Shown: positions 1 to 8,988 of the stretch, piece after piece | Layout: each line of letters begins with the position of its first letter | How positions within the stretch are numbered: position 1 is the stretch's first letter | From: Terrimonas_A sp051954695 | GTDB taxonomy: Bacteria > Bacteroidota > Bacteroidia > Chitinophagales > Chitinophagaceae | DNA length: 64,000 bases | Assembly (NCBI GenBank): GCA_051954695.1 | Contig: JBQCHL010000018.1 | Location: 248,001 to 312,000 of the forward strand | Reading direction: 5' to 3' | Translations under genes and position numbers: made by a program | The notes under the pieces: model-generated | Told to the model about the DNA's origin: nothing | Databases searched by the model: none | The model's input: the letters and a program-made list of their open reading frames with translations, nothing else

Positions 1-2
1 CT

Positions 3-3000
3 TCGGTGCGGATCCAGTATGGGCCTGACGAAAATAACCTGTCTACTATCGATAGCAGTTTTACAGTGAGTTATGATGGCCGCCAGGGAAAGACTTACGA
101 TGCAAAAAGATATCTGAGCTTTGAGAATGCTGCTTATGTGCGCATTACTTTACTCGATGACCTGGTAACCGACCCTTCCAATGTAGGGGGTATTGATCTG
201 AGGAAAGTGTTGATATTGGAAAACAGGATGCAGATCACCCGGTATTTTCAGTTGTCGACAAATCAGAGTGATCTGCAGGTGGTTGGATTTACCAGCGGGA
301 CAATGACCGATGTGTTGCCGGTCAGTTGGAGTTGGCCGGCTGCTGCGGGGCAAAATTATACTCAGTTAGAATGGACCTGGATAGAAGACGAACTGGAAGA
401 TTATTATAAAAAAAGCGGAGTACTGGATTACGGGTTGGTGTTTGGTCACAATTCTACCCGTATTGATCTGCCCAGAAATTTCCTGCAGTATGATATACCT
501 CTTTATTATGATGGGATAGGCAAATTGTATTGCCGTGTCAGAGCTGTGAATATTCACAGCAGTGGCAGCAGAAATGATGGGCCATGGTCAACTGTGATGG
601 TAACCTCATTTGACGGGCACAGCCCTGAGCTCAACTGGCAGGTGCGTACCAGTTTTGCGGAAGAGGGAAAAATGAAAACCGTAATGGAATATTTTGATGG
701 TTCATTGCGGAGCCGGCAAACTGTGACCAAGGAAAATACGACCAATACTATCCTTGTTGCAGAAACATTTTATGATCGCCAGGGGAGGCCTGCCGTGCAG
801 GTGTTGCCTGCGCCCAGTATGGCGAATGTTATTACTTACACGCAAAACCTGAACAGGTTCAACGGGCAGAATAATTATGAAGATCCTGCGGACCGTTTTG
901 ATTTTGATGTGACTGATCTGCCGGGGAAAACGACAGCTCCAATGGAAAATACTGTTACGAACAGTGCGGCACAATATTATAGTGATCAAAATCCTCAAAA
1001 ACTTCTCCGGGTGCATCAGAATATCCCTGATGCCGAAGGTTATCCATATACTGTTACCCGGTACACACCCGATGCTACCGGAAGGATACTTTATCAGAGT
1101 GGTGTTGGTAAAGCTATGCGGATGGGAAGTGGGCGTGAAACCCGCTATTATTACGGATCGCCTGCCCAGGAAGAACTGGATGGTTTGTTTGGAACAGACG
1201 TAGGTGATAAAAGCCATTACTTTAAAAATATGGTCCGTGATGCGAATGGGCAAATGAGTGTAAGCTATGTGGACATGCATGGCCGCACTATTGCCACAGC
1301 GCTGGCGGGAAAAGCACCGGATAGTCTGCTGGCGTTGGATTATACCAATAATGCACTTTATCCCAACCAGGCAAAGGCCATGATGACCCGTAACCTGTTG
1401 GATAAAAATTCCAATATCGTAAAAGGCAACAGTATTGAATCAGTGAACACGCTGCTTGTACCATATCCGTCAGATTATAAATTCGAATATTCATTGACCC
1501 CGGAGAGCCTGCAAATGGATGCATGCCCTGGGAGCAGCCAGCCCGTTATTTGCTATGATTGCCTGTATGATCTGGAAATATCGATCACGGATGAATCAGG
1601 TGAAAGTGTCCCCATGCTTTTTACCTATAATAATATCAGCCTGAGCCCAGACAGCAATTGTACTTCTCCAGCTCCTGCATTTCAGCCCGGCGACAGTACT
1701 CCGAATAAGATCGAGATTCCTGTTTCTTTGGGAGAAGGGTCTTATATTATCCGTAAAACACTAACTATTAGTGAGGCTTCATTGCAACAGTACAGGGAGA
1801 TGTTCATCCGGCAAAGCATCTGCAAAACAGAGCAGGAGCTCATTGACTCGATCTATAATGTGCTGATTACTGTAACGGATTGTAACGATCCGCAGCCGGT
1901 CACCTGTTCCGGTTGCCTTGCTGAACTGGGGGATTACTCAACGTTCAGGACAAATTTCCTGAACGGTATCGGTAACCCAACAGTGACCCCATCGCTGGAA
2001 GCGGACATGCAGGAAGCTTATGATGCTGCAAAACTTGATTGTGAGAGACTATGCGGTGAAGCGTCCCAACTGATCTCCAACCGGAGGGAGTTGATGCTGG
2101 CTGATATGATGCCTGACGCCGGTCAGTATGCCAACCGTAATCCCGTCAGTGCCGGCTCAATGTATAATAAGTATGATATTTTCTCAACAGACACACCTGC
2201 CAGTCAACCTTTTTATCGCAAGCCGCAGACCAGCACAGGGCAGGCCGGGTTTTATTATGATTATAACGGCCAGGTAGACGGCAGCATCCATCCGGCAAGC
2301 GGTGATGCGTATGCATGGCTGAATAGTATGAGTGAAGAAGAATTTGCACAACGCTTTACTACCAGTTGGGCGAATTCATTATTGCCCTATCACCCGGAAT
2401 ATAAAAGGCTTCAATATGCCGAAGCACAGATGAAGCCAGGTTTCGACTGGATCACTAAATTCAGTGGTACCAGCAGCTATAATGATGCGGTATCGAAAGG
2501 TTATGTGCTTACAACAGGCAGTACAACTGCAACGCCGTATAACGATCCCTTTTTTATCAAACGGGGAAGCCTTTCCAGCGATTCTTTGCTTATCTGGGTA
2601 AAAACCAACTATATCCAGAATCTTAGCCTCTGGCAGATTGCTTATGGAGAACTGCGTTGCAAGACCATTGCTGATGCGACCCAGCGCGATCAATGCTATA
2701 TCAATGCCCCCAAACTGCCACCTTATACGGACATTACCAGTACGGCAGAAAAGGACCAGTTGTGGCAGGCATTCCGTGATCTGTATGTGAGTGCCTGGGG
2801 CAATGAGGTAGATAAATATATTGGTGAGCAGGAACCGCTGGCTGATGAAACGGATTTGGTGAATGAGGGATATCATTTACGTTTTGCAACACATTCCCAA
2901 CTGGCAGATCAGCATAACTGGGATTGGTTTCCCGTAAATCCCGGAGTTGCTCCCAATCTGCCGCCGAATGCCATGCAGGATAGTTTGAACCTGTATTTCA

Positions 3001-6000
3001 ACAACAGCTGTAACGGGTATATCAATATATGGCGTGATCGCTTGCTGGAATGCGCGACTATTGCAAATCATCCGGACAGTGCCGCTATAATGAGCCAGAT
3101 ACTGGCAGGTATGCTGACGGTATGTGAGAAAGGTGCTGATGCCAACAGTCCTTATGGAGCTTCCAGTGTTGCGCCAGGCACACCTAATAATGGATCACCA
3201 CGTAGTTTTGAAGAAGTGATCTATTCGGTTTTTGCACAGTATCACATTGATAAAACCGATCTCTGTAATGCTTATGTTATTGAGATGCCAAGGGGATACG
3301 GGCAGTCGCAGCCAATTGCACCTGCTATGGTTGCCGCGCTCGACAGTTGCAGTTGTGATCAATTGGAGTTGATGAAACAGAAGGCTTACCTGGCTTCGTA
3401 TGATACAGCTCAATTAAGCAGCTTTAACCAGTATTTGCGATCAGTAAGGCAGGATACGATGACGCAGGTATTATTTGATGCCGGTAAACTCTGCAGTGCC
3501 AGTAACTTCAATAGAGCGGTGCCGCCTGACACGCTGCCCGCCCTGCCTCCTTATGTGATGTTGCCAACACCTCAACCTCTGCCATCGTTTATGCAATGCG
3601 GAGCGGCCGTTGCAGGTTGTCTTGACTGCGGCACACTGATAGAACTGATCAAAGAATTCAGGGATACCATACCTGCGCCTTACAACCTGGGGCCGGTGAT
3701 GGATATGGAGCTGAGTGATTCCAGTATCCGGCACAATGAACTGCTGGCAAAATTCCTGAACTATCGGACAGGCTTTGAATATACCTGGCAGCAATACCTC
3801 GATTCTGCTGCCAAAGTAGGATGTGACCTTGTGGGGCTAGGGATGGCTTACCCCGATTTGCTGCAGGTGAGTGAACGGGAAAGCAGTTTACCACGTACTT
3901 ATGTGGCCCGGGTTACTGTTGAATTCCAGCCAGGTTTTGCCAGTGTTCCCAATGACATGTTTGAAGCATACATAGCCAAAGACAGTGCTATAATGGTTAA
4001 TATGGCAGTGATCTGCCCCGATGATAATTACCTTACTGATACAGCCGGAGTCTTTTTGCCTGAGCCACCCTGTCAAAAAGTATACAATATGGCCGTAGGC
4101 CTGGCGAAGCAGATCTATTTGCAGCGATATGAATCCCGCCTGGCTGATTTTGAGCAGGCGTATCGTGCCAGGTGCCTGGCAGCGCCGGAGAGTTTTACAG
4201 TGCGATATGAAAGGCAGGAGTATCATTATACGCTCTACTATTATGATATGGCGGGGAACCTGGCGAAGACAGTGCCTCCAAGAGGGGTGAGACCTGATTT
4301 CAGTGAATCGTTTACTAATTCTGTAAAAGCCGCAAGGGCTACCGGTTCATACCTTGGCCGCCCTCATGAACTTACAACGCAATACGTATACAATAGCCTG
4401 AACCAGGTAACGGCGCAGGTATCGCCTGATGGAGGCCGCTCATTGTTCTGGTATGATAACCTGGGGCGGTTAGTGGTAAGCCAGAATGCCCAGCAAAGAG
4501 AAGAGGGAAAATACAGTTACACGAGGTATGATGCAATAGGCCGGATCACGGAAGTAGGTCAGAAGCCGCAGACAGAAGCTATGGATCAGGCAAAGAGCCA
4601 GGACCCTGTTTCTCTTTTAAACTGGATCACCAACGGCGATGCCCGTGAGCAGATCACTCTTACACAGTATGACCGCCGTTATGAGGTTGGTTCGGGACTG
4701 GAGCCCATGCTGACGCAACAGAACCTGCGAAACCGCGTAAGCTATACCCTGGTGCGTAACAGTGCTATGGATGGCAGCAACTATCACGCAGGCACCTTCT
4801 ACACGTATGATGTGCATGGTAATGTAGACACTTTGCTCCAGCATTACCGGGGGGTATCTGCCATGAGCAGCGACCCTTATAAAATGATTGCATACGACTA
4901 TGATCTTATTAGTGGAAAAGTGAATGGAGTGGAATACCAGCCCCGTTATAATAATGGCGTGGGAATGGTTATACCCGCTGACCGGTTTTTCCACCGTTAC
5001 CGCTATGATGCAGAAAATCGCCTGGTGGAAGTGGAAACCAGCCGCGATGCCCTGATCTGGGAACGCGATGCAGCTTACAGGTATTATAAGCACGGGCCTC
5101 TTGCCAGAACTGAGATCGGTCAGCTCGGCGTGCAGGGGGTGGACTATGCCTACACATTGCAGGGCTGGCTGAAAGGAGTGAACAGCGTAACCACCAGCAA
5201 CAGCTATGACATTGGTGCTGACGGAACCGGAGTGACGGCGCGTGATGCATACGGCTACGCCCTTCATTATTATGATGACAAGGGAACTGAGCAGGATTAT
5301 AAAGCCATCAATACAACAATCGCCACAGCATTTCCACGGCCATCAACGGATATCGGTATCCGTTCCCTGTATAACGGGAACATTGCCGCAATGAGCGTCA
5401 ACCTGGTCAATAGTTTTGATCAGAGCCCCGGGGTATCGCATTGGGATCCGTTGTTCTACCGCTATCAGTATGACCAGCTGAACCGCTTAAAGGCGATGAA
5501 GGCCTACAAGGGGTTGTCATCGAACCAATGGACACCGGTAGGATTAAGTGACTATGAAGAGTCGATCGTTTATGATCCGAACGGCAATATCCAGTACTAT
5601 AACCGTGCAGGAGCACCGGCAAAGGGAATGCCGTCCGGGATGGATGAACTGAGTTATTATTATAAAACGAACAGCAACCAGCTGGACTGGGTGGATGATG
5701 CGGTAAGCAGCGGCAATTACAGTGAAGACATGGATGCGCAGGCGGCAGGGAACTACAGCTATGACAAGATCGGTAACCTGAAAGCGGATGTAAAGGAGGG
5801 GATCACCCAAATCGATTGGACCGTGTACGGGAAGATAGCGGGTATCACCAAAGGAGGCACATCGATCAGCTATAGCTATGATGCAGCGGGCAACCGGATC
5901 AGCAAAACGGTGGGCACGACGACAACGGTGTATGTGCGGGATGCCAGCGGGAATGTGATGAGTGTGTATGAGAAGGTAGGTTCAGGCGGGTTGAAGCAGT

Positions 6001-7340
6001 CGGAGTTGCATTTGTATGGGAGCAGCCGGCTGGGGATCCAGGGAGCTTTGACAAATGGGCCGATCGCGGTATCTTTAGGAGCGTTTTCGGGAGAGATGCA
6101 TACGTTCACCCGTGGCGAGAAGTTCTTTGAGCTGACGAATCATTTGGGGAATGTGGTGGTGACGGTGAGTGATAAGAAGATCCAGGTGGAGGATAATGGG
6201 CTGGTGGGATCGTATGAGCCGGAGTTGAAGAGTGTGGTGGATTATGCACCATTTGGTATGCAGATGGTAGGGAGGAAGTGGCAAGCAGGAGATTATCGGT
6301 ATGGGTTCAATGGGAAGGAGAATGATAATGAGATGAAGGGAGAGGGGAATCAGCAGGATTATGGGATGAGGATTCTAGATACAAGACTAGGTAGGTTCCT
6401 AAGTGTTGACCCGTTACAAGTTCAATATCCTGAACTTACTCCTTATCAATTCGCAAGTAATAGTCCGATTGCAAATATTGATTTAGACGGTTTAGAAAAG
6501 AAGTATTACATATATGAATGGAAAGAGCAAACAGGGCTTACACTTTTAAAGCAGGTTACTCAAACAAATGAACTAGGTTCCTTTGGTGATGCATGGCGTG
6601 GAATTACTGAAGACTTTAGTAAGAATCCACTTAAGAAGTATGAGAATTTGACAAAGGCCGGAGGTAATCCTATAAAGGAATTATCGGTTGTTCCTGTTGT
6701 ACTATATCCCGGAGGGCAAACTTTTGAATTTTCTTCTGTTAGGCAAATGGTGTCAACAGAGCACAAAGAGATGGCTGGACTTTTAGTAGCTCGAGATTTA
6801 GCTAGAGCTATCGGGGTTGCTGGACAAACATTGAACCAAGGTGCGGATGAGTCATTCTATGCTTCAACTCAGGCGGATGCGAGTTTCTCCACTGGAACTA
6901 ATTATGGAACAGAGCCATCTTCTTCAACTGCAGTTCCTCAAACTCAGGCATCGAGAGTTCATAATGGTAATAATAGTGTTACAAAACCAAGTAGTCCGAA
7001 GTTAGGTGGGAGAGCAATTGTTGTAGATGAAAACTTGTCTCCCAAGTTAATAGCCAATTTGAAAGCACAAGGATATAATGTTAAGTCTTTTCCTAAAGGC
7101 ACTTTGGATGCAGATATAATAACCTTCGCAGATAGAAATAATGCGATAGTGTTAACGAATAATTTAAAAGATTTCAATAAGTGGGGTATAACGACTTTTA
7201 AAGTTTCGGAAAATATGAAAGCGACTAAAGAAGTTGATAACGTTGTAAATGCTATCAACAATGTCAATACTAAAGCTCAGGCTGATCCAAGCGTTATTGC
7301 TCCGGGGAAAAATGTAAGCTTAGCTGAAAATAAACAATGA
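3..7340 (+). CDS. RHS/YD-repeat polymorphic toxin with C-terminal DUF5615 PIN-like domain (5' end outside window)
   Basis: The reading frame is open from the window edge, so the N-terminus is missing and the GTG at position 6 is not a credible start. YD repeats are clear in the second half (for example YRYDAENRLVEV near nt 5000, YQYDQLNRLKAMKAY near 5465, YSYDAAGNRISKT near 5870). The core ends in the usual RHS junction, RILDTRLGRFLSVDPL followed by NIDLDGLE (nt 6370-6495). After this the DNA becomes visibly AT-rich and encodes a variable tip of about 280 residues. The last ~110 residues (from nt ~7005) read as a DUF5615/Mut7-C-like PIN fold: VDENLSPKLIANL, then DADIITFADRNNAIVLTNN and LKDF. 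Proteins of this architecture are large shells that release a C-terminal toxin; a nuclease role for the tip is inferred from the fold. The usual T-x-D-x-D-F block reads TNNLKDF here, so one acidic residue is displaced or lost. The immunity gene follows after 4 bases. Confidence 0.85.
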   Translation, partial: SVRIQYGPDENNLSTIDSSFTVSYDGRQGKTYDAKRYLSFENAAYVRITLLDDLVTDPSNVGGIDLRKVLILENRMQITRYFQLSTNQSDLQVVGFTSGTMTDVLPVSWSWPAAAGQNYTQLEWTWIEDELEDYYKKSGVLDYGLVFGHNSTRIDLPRNFLQYDIPLYYDGIGKLYCRVRAVNIHSSGSRNDGPWSTVMVTSFDGHSPELNWQVRTSFAEEGKMKTVMEYFDGSLRSRQTVTKENTTNTILVAETFYDRQGRPAVQVLPAPSMANVITYTQNLNRFNGQNNYEDPADRFDFDVTDLPGKTTAPMENTVTNSAAQYYSDQNPQKLLRVHQNIPDAEGYPYTVTRYTPDATGRILYQSGVGKAMRMGSGRETRYYYGSPAQEELDGLFGTDVGDKSHYFKNMVRDANGQMSVSYVDMHGRTIATALAGKAPDSLLALDYTNNALYPNQAKAMMTRNLLDKNSNIVKGNSIESVNTLLVPYPSDYKFEYSLTPESLQMDACPGSSQPVICYDCLYDLEISITDESGESVPMLFTYNNISLSPDSNCTSPAPAFQPGDSTPNKIEIPVSLGEGSYIIRKTLTISEASLQQYREMFIRQSICKTEQELIDSIYNVLITVTDCNDPQPVTCSGCLAELGDYSTFRTNFLNGIGNPTVTPSLEADMQEAYDAAKLDCERLCGEASQLISNRRELMLADMMPDAGQYANRNPVSAGSMYNKYDIFSTDTPASQPFYRKPQTSTGQAGFYYDYNGQVDGSIHPASGDAYAWLNSMSEEEFAQRFTTSWANSLLPYHPEYKRLQYAEAQMKPGFDWITKFSGTSSYNDAVSKGYVLTTGSTTATPYNDPFFIKRGSLSSDSLLIWVKTNYIQNLSLWQIAYGELRCKTIADATQRDQCYINAPKLPPYTDITSTAEKDQLWQAFRDLYVSAWGNEVDKYIGEQEPLADETDLVNEGYHLRFATHSQLADQHNWDWFPVNPGVAPNLPPNAMQDSLNLYFNNSCNGYINIWRDRLLECATIANHPDSAAIMSQILAGMLTVCEKGADANSPYGASSVAPGTPNNGSPRSFEEVIYSVFAQYHIDKTDLCNAYVIEMPRGYGQSQPIAPAMVAALDSCSCDQLELMKQKAYLASYDTAQLSSFNQYLRSVRQDTMTQVLFDAGKLCSASNFNRAVPPDTLPALPPYVMLPTPQPLPSFMQCGAAVAGCLDCGTLIELIKEFRDTIPAPYNLGPVMDMELSDSSIRHNELLAKFLNYRTGFEYTWQQYLDSAAKVGCDLVGLGMAYPDLLQVSERESSLPRTYVARVTVEFQPGFASVPNDMFEAYIAKDSAIMVNMAVICPDDNYLTDTAGVFLPEPPCQKVYNMAVGLAKQIYLQRYESRLADFEQAYRARCLAAPESFTVRYERQEYHYTLYYYDMAGNLAKTVPPRGVRPDFSESFTNSVKAARATGSYLGRPHELTTQYVYNSLNQVTAQVSPDGGRSLFWYDNLGRLVVSQNAQQREEGKYSYTRYDAIGRITEVGQKPQTEAMDQAKSQDPVSLLNWITNGDAREQITLTQYDRRYEVGSGLEPMLTQQNLRNRVSYTLVRNSAMDGSNYHAGTFYTYDVHGNVDTLLQHYRGVSAMSSDPYKMIAYDYDLISGKVNGVEYQPRYNNGVGMVIPADRFFHRYRYDAENRLVEVETSRDALIWERDAAYRYYKHGPLARTEIGQLGVQGVDYAYTLQGWLKGVNSVTTSNSYDIGADGTGVTARDAYGYALHYYDDKGTEQDYKAINTTIATAFPRPSTDIGIRSLYNGNIAAMSVNLVNSFDQSPGVSHWDPLFYRYQYDQLNRLKAMKAYKGLSSNQWTPVGLSDYEESIVYDPNGNIQYYNRAGAPAKGMPSGMDELSYYYKTNSNQLDWVDDAVSSGNYSEDMDAQAAGNYSYDKIGNLKADVKEGITQIDWTVYGKIAGITKGGTSISYSYDAAGNRISKTVGTTTTVYVRDASGNVMSVYEKVGSGGLKQSELHLYGSSRLGIQGALTNGPIAVSLGAFSGEMHTFTRGEKFFELTNHLGNVVVTVSDKKIQVEDNGLVGSYEPELKSVVDYAPFGMQMVGRKWQAGDYRYGFNGKENDNEMKGEGNQQDYGMRILDTRLGRFLSVDPLQVQYPELTPYQFASNSPIANIDLDGLEKKYYIYEWKEQTGLTLLKQVTQTNELGSFGDAWRGITEDFSKNPLKKYENLTKAGGNPIKELSVVPVVLYPGGQTFEFSSVRQMVSTEHKEMAGLLVARDLARAIGVAGQTLNQGADESFYASTQADASFSTGTNYGTEPSSSTAVPQTQASRVHNGNNSVTKPSSPKLGGRAIVVDENLSPKLIANLKAQGYNVKSFPKGTLDADIITFADRNNAIVLTNNLKDFNKWGITTFKVSENMKATKEVDNVVNAINNVNTKAQADPSVIAPGKNVSLAENKQ

Positions 7341-7344
7341 AAAA

Positions 7345-7758
7345 ATGATTGAGTGTAATCCGGAAATAAATTTTGGCATGCCTGCTTTAAAAGGAAGGCG
7401 GCTAACAGTATATGATATAGTTACTAAGTTGTATTATGAAGAATCTATTGAAATTGCTATAAACGATTATGAGATTTCTATGCGAGATGCTAAAGAGGCA
7501 TTACTATATTGCATGAACTTGCGTTGTAAGAAAGATAAAAACCGGGTTCATTTTTGTGATGGGTGTATATTAAGGACATTTGAGGAAGGGTCGGATTTTG
7601 ATCGAGACAATTATATTGAAGCAAGGGTTGATGGTGAGATGATAACCATTTCAAGAGATGAATCTATTTTTTTTGCTGGGTCATTAGAAGAACTGGAAGA
7701 TAGTGAGTTTGGAAAGGTGACTTGGCTTATAGCTGAAGAACTGAATAAGAGTATTTAG
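7345..7758 (+). CDS. DUF433-domain protein, probable immunity protein for the RHS tip
   Basis: The protein has 137 residues. Residues 3-56 match the DUF433 pattern: NPEINFGMPALKGRRLTVYD, then a helical stretch ending in a DYEIS..DAKEALLYC segment, corresponding to the family's DPeI..GkPvikGTRi...dyp.lt.edi.aal.y. DUF433 proteins are known as antitoxins encoded beside DUF5615 PIN-like toxins. Here the partner domain sits at the end of the RHS protein only 4 bases upstream, so this is most simply the cognate immunity protein. Residues 57-137 are an extension not typical of DUF433; cysteines C56, C61, C71 and C74 (CX4C and CX2C) could bind metal. The start is fixed by close coupling to the RHS stop. 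The DNA is AT-rich like the RHS tip and unlike the RHS core, consistent with tip and immunity gene moving together. Confidence 0.8.
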   Translation: MIECNPEINFGMPALKGRRLTVYDIVTKLYYEESIEIAINDYEISMRDAKEALLYCMNLRCKKDKNRVHFCDGCILRTFEEGSDFDRDNYIEARVDGEMITISRDESIFFAGSLEELEDSEFGKVTWLIAEELNKSI

Positions 7759-7790
7759 TAACGCATCAGATTTACAAATAAACGGTTTAC

Positions 7791-7817
7791 AGGAGTCTTG
7801 AAAAGGCTCCTTTTTTT
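7791..7817 (+). terminator. Rho-independent terminator after the immunity gene
   Basis: A 9-bp stem, AGGAGTCTT / AAGGCTCCT (one G-U pair), is followed by seven T. It is nearly identical to the terminator at 19081-19109 behind the giant hydrolase. Confidence 0.8.
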
Positions 7818-7852
7818 ATTTCCTGAATTAAAGGGAATTGATAAAATCACCT

Positions 7853-7874
7853 GCCAGCTACGGCTGGCTTTTTT
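7853..7874 (+). terminator. Second Rho-independent terminator
   Basis: A perfect 6-bp stem, GCCAGC / GCTGGC, with a TACG loop is followed by TTTTTT. It lies about 40 bases past the first terminator with no gene between them, so it may be left over from a lost gene. Confidence 0.75.
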
Positions 7875-7900
7875 ATTGGTAAAATTCAAACGACATTCTT

Positions 7901-8440
7901 ATGGCAACAGTATTAAACACAAGCAATCCTGAATACCTGACTTGGGAGTATGAACAGATAGAAGTAGGTATTTTGGGAGGCATCCGAATAGAAGGGCTGG
8001 GCAGAATGCGGGTAACCCTGAAGATTCAATGAAAAGAACAGGTTATCCGGCATAACCTTGATCTGTACAATGATGCTGCTGTAGATAGGCTGGTCAAAAG
8101 ATGCGCAGAGAGGTTTTCTTTGGGTACAGGATTCATGGCTGATCTGGTGACAGTACTTGCTAATACCCTGAACAATACAGGCTGGGAAAGCTTAAAAAGG
8201 GGGTTACAGAAGATGTGAAAAGCCCTATGAGTCCGGGTAGGTGGGATGAGATTACTGCTTTTCTGAAACAACCTGATTTACTGACAAGAACCAATGAACT
8301 GATTGGTAAAAGTGAGGTGGTGGGAGAAGAAGTAAACAGGTTATTGATCGAAGGGCTGAACAGAATGAGAGTACCTTGAGATTACCAATGCACTGGAACA
8401 ATACAGACTACAAGAACTGAAGAAGGTGCCTTCATATTGA
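7901..8440 (+). pseudogene. Scrambled remnant of a mobile-element primase/helicase-like gene
   Basis: The frame opening at ATG 7901 encodes a segment with GGIRIEGLGRMRVTLKIQ, stops at TGA 8030, then continues in the same frame with IRHNLDLYNDAAVDRL and ends at 8218. A third segment in another frame (8212-8379) has FLKQPDLLTRTNELIGK and VVGEEVNRLL. It then runs abruptly into a second copy of the IEGLNRMRV motif, followed in another frame by ALEQYRLQELKK (to 8440). From memory, these motifs belong to a Bacteroidota protein family from conjugative and plasmid-like elements that has primase/helicase-type domains, where the order is GGIR..EGL, HNLDLYND, EYRLxE, then LLxRTNELIG. Here the order is broken and one motif is doubled, with an in-frame stop and at least one frameshift, so no functional protein can result. 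The family name is from recall, not a search. Confidence 0.6.
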
Positions 8441-8496
8441 AAATTAATCCCAAATAATTATCTTAGAATATTCTTAAACCCCCAAAAATCACCCCT

Positions 8497-8829
8497 ATGG
8501 GCAAATTTGTAATTACCAAAAGATCAAATGGCGAATTTCAATTCAATCTGAAGGCCGACAATGGACAGGTCATCCTCACAAGCGAAGGTTATTCAGCCAA
8601 ATCCGGCGCTACCAATGGCATCGAGTCTGTCAAAAAACATGCCCCAGCCGACTCCAATTATGAAAAAAAATCTTCCAGCAATGGAAAGCATCACTTTAAC
8701 CTGAAAGCATCGAACGGACAAATTATCGGATCAAGCCAGATGTATGAAAATGAATCCGGCAGAGATAATGGAATTGATTCTGTAAAGAGAAATGCTCCCT
8801 CTGCAACAACAGAGGATCAGACAGTATAA
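8497..8829 (+). CDS. YegP-family (DUF1508) protein
   Basis: The protein has 110 residues and consists of two tandem DUF1508 repeats: residues ~3-50 (FVITKRSNGEFQFNLKADNG ... GIESVKKHAP) and ~55-102 (KSSSNGKHHFNLKASNGQII ... GIDSVKRNAP). Each has the family's G.F.F.LkA.NGqvI..S..Y....... nGI.SVk pattern. The two-repeat length equals that of E. coli YegP. The biochemical role of the family is unknown. There is no signal peptide, so it is probably cytoplasmic. It is monocistronic, with its own terminator 50 bases downstream and the primase relic upstream. Confidence 0.85.
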   Translation: MGKFVITKRSNGEFQFNLKADNGQVILTSEGYSAKSGATNGIESVKKHAPADSNYEKKSSSNGKHHFNLKASNGQIIGSSQMYENESGRDNGIDSVKRNAPSATTEDQTV

Positions 8830-8880
8830 ATTCTTATTACCTCTTTATTTGGATAATGACTCCATTACCTGCTGAAAATA

Positions 8881-8912
8881 AAAAAGGAACCTGCTCAGGG
8901 CTCCTTTTTTAT
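8881..8912 (+). terminator. Terminator of the YegP-like gene
   Basis: AAAAAGGAACC and GGCTCCTTTTT pair with a single mismatch around a short loop and run into a T tract. Confidence 0.65.
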
Positions 8913-8942
8913 TTTCTGTAGAGCTGTCTTCCTTACATAACT

Positions 8943-8976
8943 ATAATAAACCGGAAATCCCTCTCCGGTTTATTAT
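8943..8976. terminator. Perfect 13-bp inverted repeat between convergent genes
   Basis: ATAATAAACCGGA and TCCGGTTTATTAT are exact complements separated by 8 bases. The element sits 12 bases beyond the stop of the leftward SGNH hydrolase gene and after the rightward YegP gene. There is no long T run, so it could be a weak bidirectional terminator or a 3' stabilising hairpin. Confidence 0.55.
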
Positions 8977-8988
8977 AATTGAGTTGAT

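Noticed and set aside
6..8. GTG as start of the RHS gene
   Set aside because: The frame is open through the window edge and RHS proteins have a long N-terminal region that is missing here.
702..1280. 192-residue frame on the minus strand inside the RHS gene
   Set aside because: It is antisense to a continuous YD-repeat coding frame, has no recognisable motif, and its composition follows from the opposite strand.
4617..5267. 216-residue minus-strand frame inside the RHS gene
   Set aside because: Antisense to the YD-repeat core, where Tyr/Asp-rich repeats create long open frames on the other strand; no domain seen.
8026..8271. 81-residue minus-strand frame over the primase relic
   Set aside because: It is antisense to fragments that clearly match a protein family on the plus strand.
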